Assembly (NCBI GenBank): GCA_024400715.1
Contig: JAKSMH010000002.1
Span: 1 to 21,887, forward strand
Reading direction: 5' to 3'
Length of the DNA stretch: 21,887 nt
DNA from: Bacteroidales bacterium
Lineage (GTDB): Bacteria > Bacteroidota > Bacteroidia > Bacteroidales > WCHB1-69
The stretch's first letter is position 1, and the number at the start of each line of letters is the position of its first letter. Below are positions 9,301-17,713 of this stretch, one piece after another. The notes beneath the pieces were generated by a model. The model was not told where the DNA came from and searched no databases. It saw only the letters and a list, made by a program, of their open reading frames with translations. The translations under genes were made by a program, and so were the position numbers.

Positions 9301-9820
9301 TATAGAGCAGACCTTTTTTATAAAGTTCTGATAATAAATACCATACGGTTTCTATGTATTTGTTGTCAAAAGTGATGTAGGGATTTTCCAGGTCCACCCA
9401 ATAACCCATACGACGTGTAATGTCATCCCACATGTCTTTGAATTTCATCACTTCGTTACGACAGGCCTTGTTGTAATCTTCAACGGAGATTTTTTTACCG
9501 ATGTCTTCCTTGGTAATTCCCAATGTTTTTTCAACGCCTAACTCAACGGGAAGGCCGTGCGTGTCCCAGCCGCCTTTGCGGGAAACCAGCTTGCCTTTCA
9601 AGGTTTGGTAACGGCAGGAGAGGTCCTTGATGGTACGTGCCATCACGTGGTGAATGCCAGGTTTTCCGTTGGCTGATGGAGGTCCCTCGTAAAATACAAA
9701 TTGAGGATGGCCTTCGCGGGTTTGCATGCTTTTTTCAAAAATCTGGTGTTCTTCCCAGTACTCTTTCATTTCCTTCCCTATGTTTGGAAGGTTAAGTCCT
9801 TTATATTCAGTATATTTCAT
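6371..9820 (-). CDS. ileS: Isoleucyl-tRNA synthetase, IleRS2 (eukaryote-like) type with a GIHH signature
   Basis: A 1149-residue class I aminoacyl-tRNA synthetase that charges tRNA-Ile. Length and motifs place it in the longer, eukaryote-like IleRS2 type rather than the ~930-residue IleRS1. The Rossmann catalytic domain begins with EGPPSANGKPGIHHVMART: the class I HIGH signature reads Gly55-Ile56-His57-His58, the first and third positions being swapped. The second signature KMSKR is intact at residues 693-697. The editing (CP1) domain lies between, including GWDTHGLPVE and TTPWTLPSN. The anticodon-binding and extended C-terminal domains fill roughly residues 780-1149. A minus-strand promoter element sits at 9849-9856. 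IleRS2 enzymes as a class are associated with mupirocin resistance. Confidence 0.97.
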   Translation of the reverse strand: MKYTEYKGLNLPNIGKEMKEYWEEHQIFEKSMQTREGHPQFVFYEGPPSANGKPGIHHVMARTIKDLSCRYQTLKGKLVSRKGGWDTHGLPVELGVEKTLGITKEDIGKKISVEDYNKACRNEVMKFKDMWDDITRRMGYWVDLENPYITFDNKYIETVWYLLSELYKKGLLYKGYTIQPYSPAAGTGLSSHELNLPGCYRDVKDTTCIGQFHVKSSELGKIQKLFPNFKESNLDNFFFIAWTTTPWTLPSNTALAVGPKIDYVLVKSFNGYSGKPIYVVLAMSLLNAHFPAKNAELPFEDYKPGDKNIPFQVLGEVKGTDLVGIEYEQLIPYVNPGPNAFRVIPGDYVTTEDGTGIVHIAPTFGADDKRVASDAGIDPLIVVDKNGNKQPMVDKTGKFFKLEDLDENFVRDNVNVDLYKTVAGRYVKPDYEKPEEKHDESLDIFISLWLKAENKVFKIEKHVHNYPHCWRTDKPVLYYPLDSWFIKTTAFKERMIELNKTIKWKPQATGTGRFGNWLENLVDWNLSRSRFWGTPLPIWATEDRKELICIGSIEQLVKEIDKAVAAGIMKENPYKAFVPGDFSKENYNSIDLHRPYVDDIFLVSPSGQKMTREPDLIDVWFDSGAMPYCQLHYPFENKDIFSQRFPADFIAEGVDQTRGWFFTLHAIATMLFDNVAYKNVVSNGLVLDKAGNKMSKRWGNAVDPFETIEKYGADATRWYMITNAQPWDNLKFDSEGIVEIQRKFFGTLYNTYSFFALYANIDGFEYKEADIPIEKRPEIDRWILSELNTLVKNCDANYADYEPTKVGRDIQQFVDENLSNWYVRLCRRRFWKGDYSEDKISAYQTLYTCMITIAKLASPIAPFFMDKLFLDLNKVTDKENVESIHLSDFPQVHEELIDKDLEERMEMAQQICSMVLSLRKKSNIRVRQPLGKIMIPVLESANFKEQILKVKDLILHEVNVKDIIFVEDSEGVLVKRIKPDFKKLGPKYGKIMKAIAAQIAQFSQHDIAQLEKDGKINFDIEGQNVEILVDDVEIAAEDIPGWVVTNFGALTVALDITLTDELLQEGYVRELVNRIQNYRKDTQMDVMDNIAITLQSNSQFDTAFRNFQEYIKNETLCKQFNIVESINDTRKVQFEITDGVSIDALIEKM

Positions 9821-9841
9821 TGTAATAAATTTTTTGCACTA

Positions 9842-9856
9842 TAACTTGCAAAGTTA
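9842..9856. repeat. Perfect inverted repeat over the ileS promoter element
   Basis: TAACTT-GCA-AAGTTA is a perfect 6-bp inverted repeat with a three-base spacer. Its right half coincides with the ileS -7 element on the minus strand. It may be a small operator, but in such an A+T-rich region it could be chance. Confidence 0.4.
9849..9856 (-). promoter_or_regulatory. Bacteroidota -7 element for ileS
   Basis: On the minus strand this reads TAACTTTG, an exact match to the TAnnTTTG consensus of the Bacteroidota primary sigma factor. It ends 29 bases before the ileS start codon, giving a short leader of about 20 bases. No clear -33 TTTG is seen upstream. Confidence 0.62.
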
Positions 9857-9957
9857 CAATTTTTTTTGATTTATTTAGAATGATTTTTTATGTGAAAAAA
9901 TTAATGTAAATGATAAAAATATTTTAAGAAAATGTAGCTTTTTAGATGAATAAGTTG

Positions 9958-9965
9958 TATTTTTG
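9958..9965 (+). promoter_or_regulatory. Bacteroidota -7 element for the Omp85-family gene
   Basis: TATTTTTG matches TAnnTTTG exactly and is embedded in the 11-base string GTATTTTTGCA, which recurs ahead of mutS and the hydroxyacid dehydrogenase gene. It ends 20 bases before the ATG at 9985, so the possible upstream in-frame ATG at 9946 would lie before the transcription start. Confidence 0.75.
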
Positions 9966-9984
9966 CAACGAAAAAATACATTTT

Positions 9985-11445
9985 ATGAAAAGGGCAGTCT
10001 TTTTAATTTTTGTTTTATTGTTATCAAGTGCGTTTTCTATGGCATCTTTGGCGGAAGGTAATTCTATATATCGTATTGATAATTATTTAGACAAGAAAGA
10101 TAAGGTCAAAAAACCTAAAAAAGATAAGACGGTGGATAGTGTTCGTAAAGGTTGGACATTCGGTATTTTGCCCAGTGTGGCCTACGATGCGGATAAGGGT
10201 TTTCAAGGTGGCCTTTTATCCAATGTCTATTACTTCGGCGATGGTTCTCAATATCCTGACTATATTCATTCATTTTATTTTGAGGCCGCCTATACCACTA
10301 CACATTGCGGTTTGTTTCGCTTTATGTATGATTCCAAATATTTGATACCCAAGCACAGACTTACGGTTGACATTTCTTATTTGCCCGACGCCATTTGCGA
10401 TTTTTACGGTTATAATGGATATCAGTCTGTGCTAAATCGTGAATGGGCAAATGATAAAAAATATCCAGACACATACAAAAGCAGGGTTTTTTATAAAAGC
10501 CGTCGTGATATGCTCCGTATTGCAGGCGATATTTCTGGAAATATTTCCGGAAATTGGTATTGGAACGCAGGTTTAGGCGTGCAGTGGTTTTCTATTGGCA
10601 GCGTCAATGTAGATATGATTAATAAAGGTAAAAAACCTGAAAAACAGCTGCCTCTTGGTGTGGAAAGGTCATACGAAAAATATGTAAAATGGGGCATTAT
10701 CGATGTCAATGAAGCCAAAGGCGGTTGGCGTCCCTATCTGCGTGCTGGCGTTACTTACGACTCGCGCGACAAACAGCAAAATCCCAATAAAGGTATTTAT
10801 GCGGACGCCTTTTTATCCTATACCGCTGCTTTCGGGAATCAAAAACAATACAACAATTTGAAACTGAATGTCAATTTTAGACATTATGTACCTGTTTATA
10901 AGGATATTGTTTTGTTCGCCTACCGCTTGTCTATGCAGTTGACTACCGCCGGCAAAAGCGCATTCTATGAAAATAATGTATGGAACACACTTTATATCCA
11001 ACGGGCAACTTACGAAGTATTAGGAGGTAGCAATACCTTGCGAGGTATTGCCAGAAATAGGGTAACTGCCAATGGTTTTGCCTTTGCCAACGTGGAATTT
11101 CGATTCAAAGTCTGCCGTTTTTCTATTAAAAAAGAACATTTTTATATTGGTCTGAATCCGTTCTTTGATGCCGGTATGGTTATTCAACCCTATAAACTCA
11201 ATCAGGAAGAAATCATTCAAAATATTCAAAACAATGACCCCGAATTTAATATAAATGAATTGAATCAGTATATTGTTTTTGACAAATCCCAAATTTATCG
11301 TCCTCACATGGCTGCCGGCTTGGGTTTGAAGATTGCCATGAATGAGAATTTCGTTCTTTCCGTAGATTGGGCGGTTCCTTTTGATAAGCGCGATAATGCC
11401 AACCAATTCACTAATTTTTATGTGAAAATGAATTATATGTTCTAA
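9985..11445 (+). CDS. Omp85/BamA-TamA-family outer-membrane barrel without POTRA domains
   Basis: A 486-residue outer-membrane protein. I start it at the ATG at 9985 because that places a signal peptide (MKRAVFLIFVLLLSSAFSMA) at the very N-terminus and follows a -7 promoter element; the frame is open to an ATG at 9946, but that lies upstream of the promoter. After a short Lys/Asp-rich linker the barrel begins with DADKGFQGGLLSNVYYFGDG, a pattern of the Bacteroidota POTRA-less Omp85 group. GGSNTLRG resembles the conserved loop-6 (V/L)RG motif of Omp85 proteins. The protein ends in aromatic strands (FYVKMNYMF), as barrel proteins do. It probably helps insert or export an outer-membrane component, but the substrate is not evident. 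A histidine-kinase gene follows after 12 bases. Confidence 0.8.
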   Translation: MKRAVFLIFVLLLSSAFSMASLAEGNSIYRIDNYLDKKDKVKKPKKDKTVDSVRKGWTFGILPSVAYDADKGFQGGLLSNVYYFGDGSQYPDYIHSFYFEAAYTTTHCGLFRFMYDSKYLIPKHRLTVDISYLPDAICDFYGYNGYQSVLNREWANDKKYPDTYKSRVFYKSRRDMLRIAGDISGNISGNWYWNAGLGVQWFSIGSVNVDMINKGKKPEKQLPLGVERSYEKYVKWGIIDVNEAKGGWRPYLRAGVTYDSRDKQQNPNKGIYADAFLSYTAAFGNQKQYNNLKLNVNFRHYVPVYKDIVLFAYRLSMQLTTAGKSAFYENNVWNTLYIQRATYEVLGGSNTLRGIARNRVTANGFAFANVEFRFKVCRFSIKKEHFYIGLNPFFDAGMVIQPYKLNQEEIIQNIQNNDPEFNINELNQYIVFDKSQIYRPHMAAGLGLKIAMNENFVLSVDWAVPFDKRDNANQFTNFYVKMNYMF

Positions 11446-11457
11446 AGACTTTCAATT

Positions 11458-12162
11458 ATGCCAGAAGACCACAATTTCAACTACGACATTTTTTTCTCGG
11501 ATTCGATGCATACCTTGAAAAATATGATTACTCCGATTTCTATTTACACGGAAATGCTTTTGTCTGGACGTGTTAGTGAAGAAAAATCACCGGAAATAAT
11601 CAAAAAAATCAGTGTCTGTTCAGAAAGTGTCCTAAAAGTTTGTACGGATTTGATGACTATTTTCCGTATAAGAGGAAATTTGATGGAGTTGAGTAAAACG
11701 AAGGTCAACGTTTACGAAATTTTGCGCGATTATTCTTATTTAGTGGAAAATAATTGTCATCAAAAAAATATAGAAATTGTCAATGATGTTAATAAAAACA
11801 TCAATATTTTTATCGATTCGGAAATGATGGTCTCGGCTTTTATGAATTTACTGAATAATGCCATTAAATTTTCATCTGAAGGAAGTAAAATCACTCTCTC
11901 GGCAAAAGTAATAAATCAAGATTATTGTGAAATTTATATTTCAGATAAAGGGGTGGGAATTGATGAGGAAAAGGTAAATGAAAAACTTCAGTCTGGAACT
12001 TATTATTCTACAAAAGGTGTGGCCGGTGAAATTGGCACGGGATTGGGTTTGTTGATTGTGAAAAGTGCCGTTGAAAGAAATGGCGGCTCTATTCGCGCAT
12101 ACAATAATGAAGATGCTGGTGCAACATTTGCTATGAAATTGCCGCTATATAAAGAAAAATAG
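11458..12162 (+). CDS. Soluble histidine kinase core lacking a sensor domain
   Basis: A 234-residue protein made only of a histidine-kinase dimerisation/phosphoacceptor domain and a HATPase_c domain. The H-box MHTLKNMITPISIYTEML begins with His18 and aligns best with NtrY/NtrB-type H-boxes (HEIKNPLTPI). The ATP-binding motifs are complete: the N-box NLLNNAIKF at about 130-138 with Asn134, the G1 box DKGVGID at 163-169 and the G2 box GTGLGL at 193-198. So it should be catalytically competent. It has no transmembrane segment, no PAS/GAF/HAMP domain and no receiver domain, and no response regulator is nearby. Input must come through a partner protein, or the His-bearing N-terminus must sense directly. 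The 12-base spacing behind the Omp85 gene implies one transcript. Confidence 0.88.
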   Translation: MPEDHNFNYDIFFSDSMHTLKNMITPISIYTEMLLSGRVSEEKSPEIIKKISVCSESVLKVCTDLMTIFRIRGNLMELSKTKVNVYEILRDYSYLVENNCHQKNIEIVNDVNKNINIFIDSEMMVSAFMNLLNNAIKFSSEGSKITLSAKVINQDYCEIYISDKGVGIDEEKVNEKLQSGTYYSTKGVAGEIGTGLGLLIVKSAVERNGGSIRAYNNEDAGATFAMKLPLYKEK

Positions 12163-12240
12163 TAATCGGTATTGGGTTGTTTGGTTTACAACAGTGTGTT
12201 GAATAACAAGTAATTATAAGTTTATAATAGAGAGGTGTTT

Positions 12241-13404
12241 ATGAAATTATTGGTTGTTTTGTCACGTTTTCCTTATCCTTTGGAAAAAGGTGATAAATTG
12301 CGTGCCTATAACCAAATTCGTGTTCTTTCAAAACATTTTGATGTTTACCTTTTTGCCCTTACGGACAAAAATACACGTTCTTCCGACATCTCCGCTCTTC
12401 AACCTTTTTGTAAGGAAATTCATATTGAAAAAATTAACGCTTGGTCTAAATTGACCAACATTTTTTTGTTTTGGTTGAAAGGATTGCCTATCCAATGTGG
12501 TTATTTTTTCCGAAAAAAGGCCTTTCAAGCTTTGCAGGCATTTGTAAATAAAATCCATCCAGATAAAATTTATTGTCAATTGGTGCGGACCGCAGAGTAC
12601 GTTAAGCCATTATTAATGGATAAAACCATTGATTATCAAGATGTTCTGTCTAAGGGAATGTTACGTCGTTATCAATCGGCGCCATTTTACGCAAAACCAT
12701 TTTTTAAGATGGAGTACCACCGCTTGCTCAACTATGAAGAGCAGTCGTTCCATTGTTTTGACCATCATTCGATCATCACGACGGTGGATAGGGATTTGAT
12801 GCCCATCAAAGAAAAGGAACAAATTGTTATTGTGCGTAACGGTGTGGATTTGAGCAAATTCCAATATGCCGAACAATTAAAAGAATTTGACTTGATTTTT
12901 ACGGGTAATATGGCATACGCTCCCAATGTGGATGCCGCCGAATATCTTGTTAACCAGATACTTCCAAAGATAAAGGAAAAATTTCCTCGTGTGTCGTTGG
13001 TACTCTGTGGAGCCGATCCGTCAAACAGGGTGTTGGCATTGCGATCGCCTAACGTATTTGTCACAGGTTGGGTGGATTCTATAGCAGATTATTATGCAAA
13101 GTCTAAAATATTCATTGCCCCCATGCGTTTGGGAACAGGTTTGCAAAACAAGTTGTTAGAGGCGATGGCTGTCCAATTACCGTGTATTACTTCTTCCTTA
13201 GCGGGGAAACCGTTGGTTGAGGTCGAAAATAAAAATGCGGTAATGATATGCAATACCGCGGACGAATTTGCCGATGCGATATGTAAAGTATTGACCGATA
13301 ATGTATTATATAAACAGTTGTCTCAAAATGGTTATCGCTATATTTGTGACAATTATGATTGGGAGAATGTTACCCAGCCGTTAATCTCCATTTTATCAGA
13401 ATAG
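12241..13404 (+). CDS. Glycosyltransferase family 4 (GT-B fold)
   Basis: A 387-residue GT-B glycosyltransferase. The N-terminus LLVVLSRFPYPLEKGDKLRAY resembles the sugar-transferase group found in EpsH/PEP-CTERM-type polysaccharide loci, with its Pro-Lys-Gly-Asp donor/acceptor loop. The C-terminal half is the GT4 domain, with VRNGVDLSKF, FTGNMAYAPNVDAA and the nucleotide-sugar binding stretch GTGLQNKLLEAMAVQLPCIT, where the Glu preceding AMA corresponds to the last Glu of the EX7E motif. It probably acts at the cytoplasmic face of the inner membrane on surface polysaccharide or glycolipid; donor and acceptor are unknown. I use ATG 12241 (MKLLVV) rather than the GTG two codons earlier. It lies 78 bases after the kinase gene; no -7 box is visible in that gap. 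Confidence 0.88.
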   Translation: MKLLVVLSRFPYPLEKGDKLRAYNQIRVLSKHFDVYLFALTDKNTRSSDISALQPFCKEIHIEKINAWSKLTNIFLFWLKGLPIQCGYFFRKKAFQALQAFVNKIHPDKIYCQLVRTAEYVKPLLMDKTIDYQDVLSKGMLRRYQSAPFYAKPFFKMEYHRLLNYEEQSFHCFDHHSIITTVDRDLMPIKEKEQIVIVRNGVDLSKFQYAEQLKEFDLIFTGNMAYAPNVDAAEYLVNQILPKIKEKFPRVSLVLCGADPSNRVLALRSPNVFVTGWVDSIADYYAKSKIFIAPMRLGTGLQNKLLEAMAVQLPCITSSLAGKPLVEVENKNAVMICNTADEFADAICKVLTDNVLYKQLSQNGYRYICDNYDWENVTQPLISILSE

Positions 13405-13408
13405 GTTT

Positions 13409-15052
13409 TTATTTTGCTTTTGTAAAAGTCATTACTTCGCTGTTGATTGGCGAGCTGGCAATGGTTTCTAAACTGATTATCATTGGCGTGTCATAATACA
13501 GTTTGAATTTAACTTGTGCGGCAATGCTATCGTGTGAGGGAATAACGTTGGTATTGGATATCAATTTGCACGCTTCCGTTTGCCATTGGTTGTCAGAGGA
13601 ATAATAAGCCGTGATGTGAACAGGACATTCAGGATGATAAAAATCAAATGCTTGATTATACAAATTGTAAAAAGTCAAGTCTAATAAGATAGAATCTCCT
13701 TCAATTTGCCGCTTGTTCACTGCGGTTGTAATTCTATTTGTGCCTTGAAAATGTGAAATTTTGGTAAAGAAAAACTCTTCTCCGCCAAAATTTATGGGCG
13801 TAGAACCCGTTATTTGTGCAAATAAAAAGACATCTTTTCCTTGCAAATCCTTATCTAATTGCAGAATATCAAATTGAGATTGTCGATTGTAAATCGAACT
13901 TAAAGCAACGGAGGTTCCGTTGGTATGAAAGCGATAAAGCGATGGATTTTGAAAGGAACTTGAAAAAACGGCGGGAGTATCACCACAAAATTCGTGTAAC
14001 TCTTGCATTTTCTCTTTTTGATGCGCTAAACCAGTGCTTTCTGGTAAAATGGAAGTGCATAAAATGATTCTAATTATCAAAATTAATATGGAAAATGGTA
14101 AAATGAGGTATGAAATACGTTTTTTCCATTGTAATTCCCGTGTATTTTGATATAAAATTATCAAGATTGGAATTGAAATGGCCACTGTCCAATGTGGTTC
14201 TCCGTGACCGTTAATAGTCATTAAACCGAAGAATACGATAAATCCCGTAATGTTAAAAACGCATGCTTTTTCAAAGAAATCTTTGGATTTTCTGTGTTTC
14301 CAGCTAAAATACAGGGCTAATCCTAAGCAAATCGGATTGAAAACCAATAGTTGATTGGGAATATATTCAAGAATGTAAATAATATCAAAAGGATCATTCC
14401 GGAGAATTAGATGATATTTTAGACTTGGAAAGTTGTTGTGGAGTTGCCAAAGAATATGAGGTGAAAAAGCCAAGGCGGTCAAAATCACCGCGCACCACAA
14501 CTTAATGTCTTTCAATAATTTAAAATTTGATATTACCGTAAATACAATAACTAAGATAGCCATATATTTGCTGTATAGCATTCCTGTCATAGATACGCTG
14601 AGTAGAAATGCGTTCAGCCACGATTTGTTTTGCAGGTAATGCTTGTAGAGATAGAAAAATAGGGCGACAAAAAATAACAACGGTGCATCGGGTGTGGTGA
14701 TGAATCCATAGAATACAAACATTACCAAGGAAGAGGCGATGATGAAAAAATCGTTTATGTCACCGATAGAAGCATGTTCGTCTTGAATGGTTTTCCAAAT
14801 CAGCCAAAGGGTAGCCCCGTGAAGGAATATGGTTAGAAGGCGAATGGACAGATTGCCTGTGGCGATAAGACTGCTGAAATGGGTTAATAAAGCCACCATA
14901 GGCGGATGATCATAATAACCCCAATCCAAAAATTGGCCATATAAAGCATAATAAGCTTCGTCGGCATGAATTTCTGTGAAAATGGCTTGTAAAAAGTCCA
15001 CGCAAATCCAAATCACCAGGAAGATATAAAATCGTTTTTCTGCTTTATTCAT
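13409..15052 (-). CDS. GT39/ArnT-like membrane glycosyltransferase
   Basis: A 547-residue polytopic membrane protein of the protein-mannosyltransferase/ArnT-like superfamily (GT39/GT83), which transfers sugars from polyprenyl-phosphate donors on the periplasmic side. The first extracytoplasmic loop holds the acidic motif HADEAYYA and then GYYDHPPM, the hallmark catalytic loop of this family. About ten to twelve hydrophobic helices cover roughly residues 1-345, and a soluble beta-rich domain of about 190 residues follows. The start at 15052 (MNKAEKRF) is preferred; the frame is open to 15088, but that extension reads through the promoter region. The gene converges with the GT4 gene with four bases between the stops. 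Acceptor (lipid A, glycan or protein) is not evident. Confidence 0.87.
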   Translation of the reverse strand: MNKAEKRFYIFLVIWICVDFLQAIFTEIHADEAYYALYGQFLDWGYYDHPPMVALLTHFSSLIATGNLSIRLLTIFLHGATLWLIWKTIQDEHASIGDINDFFIIASSLVMFVFYGFITTPDAPLLFFVALFFYLYKHYLQNKSWLNAFLLSVSMTGMLYSKYMAILVIVFTVISNFKLLKDIKLWCAVILTALAFSPHILWQLHNNFPSLKYHLILRNDPFDIIYILEYIPNQLLVFNPICLGLALYFSWKHRKSKDFFEKACVFNITGFIVFFGLMTINGHGEPHWTVAISIPILIILYQNTRELQWKKRISYLILPFSILILIIRIILCTSILPESTGLAHQKEKMQELHEFCGDTPAVFSSSFQNPSLYRFHTNGTSVALSSIYNRQSQFDILQLDKDLQGKDVFLFAQITGSTPINFGGEEFFFTKISHFQGTNRITTAVNKRQIEGDSILLDLTFYNLYNQAFDFYHPECPVHITAYYSSDNQWQTEACKLISNTNVIPSHDSIAAQVKFKLYYDTPMIISLETIASSPINSEVMTFTKAK

Positions 15053-15057
15053 AAGGG

Positions 15058-15065
15058 CAAAAGTA
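15058..15065 (-). promoter_or_regulatory. Possible -7 element for the GT39 gene
   Basis: On the minus strand this reads TACTTTTG, an exact TAnnTTTG match. It ends only six bases before the ATG at 15052, which would give a leaderless or nearly leaderless mRNA. It could also be a chance match, so confidence is moderate. Confidence 0.45.
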
Positions 15066-15077
15066 CGAAAAAATATG

Positions 15078-15085
15078 TATTTTTG
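15078..15085 (+). promoter_or_regulatory. Bacteroidota -7 element for mutS
   Basis: TATTTTTG within the recurring GTATTTTTGCA string. It ends 19 bases before the mutS ATG at 15104, the same spacing as at the two sister sites. The gap to the divergent GT39 start is only 51 bases, so the two promoters are nearly face to back. Confidence 0.75.
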
Positions 15086-15103
15086 CATATTAAAATATCA
15101 GTT

Positions 15104-17707
15104 ATGGCAAAAGTGGCGGAAACTCCCTTAATTAAACAATATAACCAATTTAAAGCACAGCATCCAGATGCTATTTTGCTGTTTCGTGTAGGAGATTTTT
15201 ACGAAACTTTCGGAGAAGATGCCATTAAAACCTCTCAAATTTTGGGAATTGTCTTGACCAAGCGAAGCAATGGCTCATCCTCCCCCATCGATTTGGCCGG
15301 TTTTCCCCATCACGCCTTGGATACCTATTTACCCAAATTGGTAAGGGCGGGTTTGCGTGTGGCTATCTGTGAACAGTTGGAAGATCCCAAATTGGCCAAA
15401 ACCATTGTCAAAAGAGGAATTATCGAATTGGTTACGCCAGGTGTTTCTACCAATGACAAGGTGTTGGAGCAAAAAGAAAATAATTTCTTGGCTGGCATAC
15501 ACTATACCGACAATAAAATCGGCATTTCCTTTGTGGATATTTCTACGGGCGAATTTTATGTGGCTGAAGGCAATGCAACCTATATTGATAAATTACTGCA
15601 GAATTTCAAACCTTCAGAAATCGTTATCCAAAAGAATAAATCGGCAGCATTTAAGGAACATTTCGGTGAAAAAATACTACTTACCACTTTTGATGATTGG
15701 GTATTCACCACGGATTATGCTATGGATTTGCTGACCAAGCATTTTCAAACTACTTCGTTAAAGGGTTTTGGCGTGGACGGTTTGGAGTATGGCATTATTG
15801 CCGCTGCGGCAGCATTGCATTATTTATATGAAACGCAAAATCATAAAATACAGCATATCAATAAATTAAATCGAATTGAAGAAGAATTGTACGTGTGGCT
15901 TGATCGATTTACTGTTCGAAATTTGGAATTGGTGCATTCACCCAATGAAAATGCTGTAACACTCTTGCAGGTGATTGATAAGACACTTACGCCAATGGGG
16001 GCTAGAATGTTGAAAAAGTGGATGGTATTGCCCTTGAAAGAAAAGGTGATGATTGAGGAACGATTGGCTATAGTAAGTTATTTTATTGATAATGAATCTG
16101 TTGCAGATGAAATACTTTCCACGATGAAGAATGTGGGCGACGTTGAGCGCTTGGTTTCTAAAATCGCCACGGGAAAGATTTCTCCCCGTGAAGTGGTGCA
16201 ACTGGCCCGTTCTCTTAGATCCATTGAGAAAGTTAAAGATATTTGTCATCATACGGACTTGACCTCGCTCAAGAAAATCGCTGAACAATTGAATCCTTGC
16301 CTGTCAATGTGCCAACGAATTGAAAAAGAATTTGTGGAAGAACCGCCCATTGCCGTGAATAAAGGTCGTGTTTTTGCGAAGGGCGTGGATAAGGAGTTGG
16401 ATGAACTTTCCTCTTTGGCAACCAATAGTAAGCAGATTTTAGCGGATATTCAGCAAAGAGAATCCGAAAGAACGGGAATACCGTCATTAAAAATAGGGTT
16501 TAATAATGTTTTCGGCTACTATCTTGAAGTGACCAATACGCATAAGTCCAAAGTCCCTAATGATTGGATTAGAAAACAAACCCTGACCAATGGCGAGCGG
16601 TATATTACTCCCGAATTGAAGGAATTGGAAGATAAAATCTTAGGGGCAGAAGATAAAATTCTTGAAATCGAAACCCGTCTTTTTAATGAATTTGTTTTGG
16701 GATTGATTGATTATATGCCTATGATTCAATTAGATGCCCGATTAATTGCCCGTTTGGATGTCTTGTTGTGCTTTGCTTCGATTTCTGTAGAAAATAATTA
16801 TACCAAACCCTTTATTAGCAATTCGACCGTAATCAATATCAAGAACGGTCGTCATCCTGTCATTGAAAAGCAATTGCCTCCGGGCGAAAAATATATTGCC
16901 AATGATATTTATCTGGACAACGAGCGTCAGCAAATCATCATCATTACTGGACCGAATATGTCAGGTAAATCTGCTTTATTACGCCAAACGGCATTAATTG
17001 TGTTGATGGCTCAAATGGGTTGTTTTGTGCCGGCGGAAAAGGCAGAAATTGGTATTGTGGATAAGGTTTTTACCCGTGTGGGGGCTTCGGATAATATTTC
17101 TACTGGAGAATCTACCTTTATGGTGGAAATGAATGAGACTGCGAGTATTTTGAATAATATTTCCAGCCGAAGTTTGATTCTATTGGACGAAATTGGTCGT
17201 GGAACCAGCACATACGACGGGGTATCTATCGCCTGGTCTATTGCCGAATTTTTGCACGAAAATCCAAAACATCACGCCAAGGTGCTTTTTGCCACGCACT
17301 ATCACGAATTAAATGATATGGCTTCGCAGTTTTCGCGCATAAAGAATTTTCACGTTTCGGTGAAGGAAGTCAATAATAAGATACTGTTTTTAAGAAAATT
17401 AGAAAAAGGCGGAAGCGAGCATAGTTTTGGTATCCACGTGGCGAGAATGGCAGGTATGCCCCAGGCGGTATTGCATCGTGCAGAGGAGGTGTTGAAACAA
17501 TTGGAGGCCAGCCGTAGTGGCAATGACCCTATCAAGGTGGAAAAGAAGGAACCAGGGTATCAGTTGAGTTTTATTGCCTTAGATGACCCCTTGCTGTTAG
17601 ATGTGAAGGAGCAAATTGTTGATTTGGACATCAATAGTCTTACGCCAGTAGAAGCTTTGATGAAATTGAATGACATCAAAAATCTATTGGTAAAGAAAAA
17701 GAAATAA
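15104..17707 (+). CDS. mutS: DNA mismatch repair protein MutS
   Basis: An 867-residue MutS, the mismatch-recognition ATPase that starts mismatch repair with MutL. The mismatch-reading Phe-X-Glu motif is present at Phe32-Tyr33-Glu34 ([12 protein letters not shown]). The connector, lever and clamp domains follow. The ABC-type ATPase has its P-loop at residues 616-623 (GPNMSGKS), Walker B with Asp695-Glu696 ([16 protein letters not shown]) and the ATHYHEL switch. The C-terminal tail after about residue 800 ends in a lysine run. I start at ATG 15104, since the upstream TTG at 15083 lies inside the promoter. Length and motif set are those of MutS1; no MutL gene is nearby. It converges with xseA, with six bases between the stops. 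Confidence 0.97.
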   Translation: MAKVAETPLIKQYNQFKAQHPDAILLFRVGDFYETFGEDAIKTSQILGIVLTKRSNGSSSPIDLAGFPHHALDTYLPKLVRAGLRVAICEQLEDPKLAKTIVKRGIIELVTPGVSTNDKVLEQKENNFLAGIHYTDNKIGISFVDISTGEFYVAEGNATYIDKLLQNFKPSEIVIQKNKSAAFKEHFGEKILLTTFDDWVFTTDYAMDLLTKHFQTTSLKGFGVDGLEYGIIAAAAALHYLYETQNHKIQHINKLNRIEEELYVWLDRFTVRNLELVHSPNENAVTLLQVIDKTLTPMGARMLKKWMVLPLKEKVMIEERLAIVSYFIDNESVADEILSTMKNVGDVERLVSKIATGKISPREVVQLARSLRSIEKVKDICHHTDLTSLKKIAEQLNPCLSMCQRIEKEFVEEPPIAVNKGRVFAKGVDKELDELSSLATNSKQILADIQQRESERTGIPSLKIGFNNVFGYYLEVTNTHKSKVPNDWIRKQTLTNGERYITPELKELEDKILGAEDKILEIETRLFNEFVLGLIDYMPMIQLDARLIARLDVLLCFASISVENNYTKPFISNSTVINIKNGRHPVIEKQLPPGEKYIANDIYLDNERQQIIIITGPNMSGKSALLRQTALIVLMAQMGCFVPAEKAEIGIVDKVFTRVGASDNISTGESTFMVEMNETASILNNISSRSLILLDEIGRGTSTYDGVSIAWSIAEFLHENPKHHAKVLFATHYHELNDMASQFSRIKNFHVSVKEVNNKILFLRKLEKGGSEHSFGIHVARMAGMPQAVLHRAEEVLKQLEASRSGNDPIKVEKKEPGYQLSFIALDDPLLLDVKEQIVDLDINSLTPVEALMKLNDIKNLLVKKKK

Positions 17708-17713
17708 TATCAT

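Noticed and set aside
9946..9984. 13-codon N-terminal extension of the Omp85 protein
   Set aside because: The -7 promoter element lies inside it, and the signal peptide starts exactly at the next Met.
12176..12192. Small hairpin GTTGT-7 bases-ACAAC after the kinase gene, possible terminator
   Set aside because: The stem is only five base pairs with no following T-run, so it is unlikely to stop transcription.
12213..12228. Inverted repeat ATTATAA-GT-TTATAAT just before the GT4 gene
   Set aside because: It consists almost only of A and T in an A+T-rich gap and could easily arise by chance; no matching site was noticed elsewhere.
13417..13428. CTTTTGTAAAAG hairpin near the convergent GT4/GT39 stops, possible bidirectional terminator
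   Set aside because: Five A-T-rich pairs with a two-base loop are too weak, and it lies inside the GT39 coding end.
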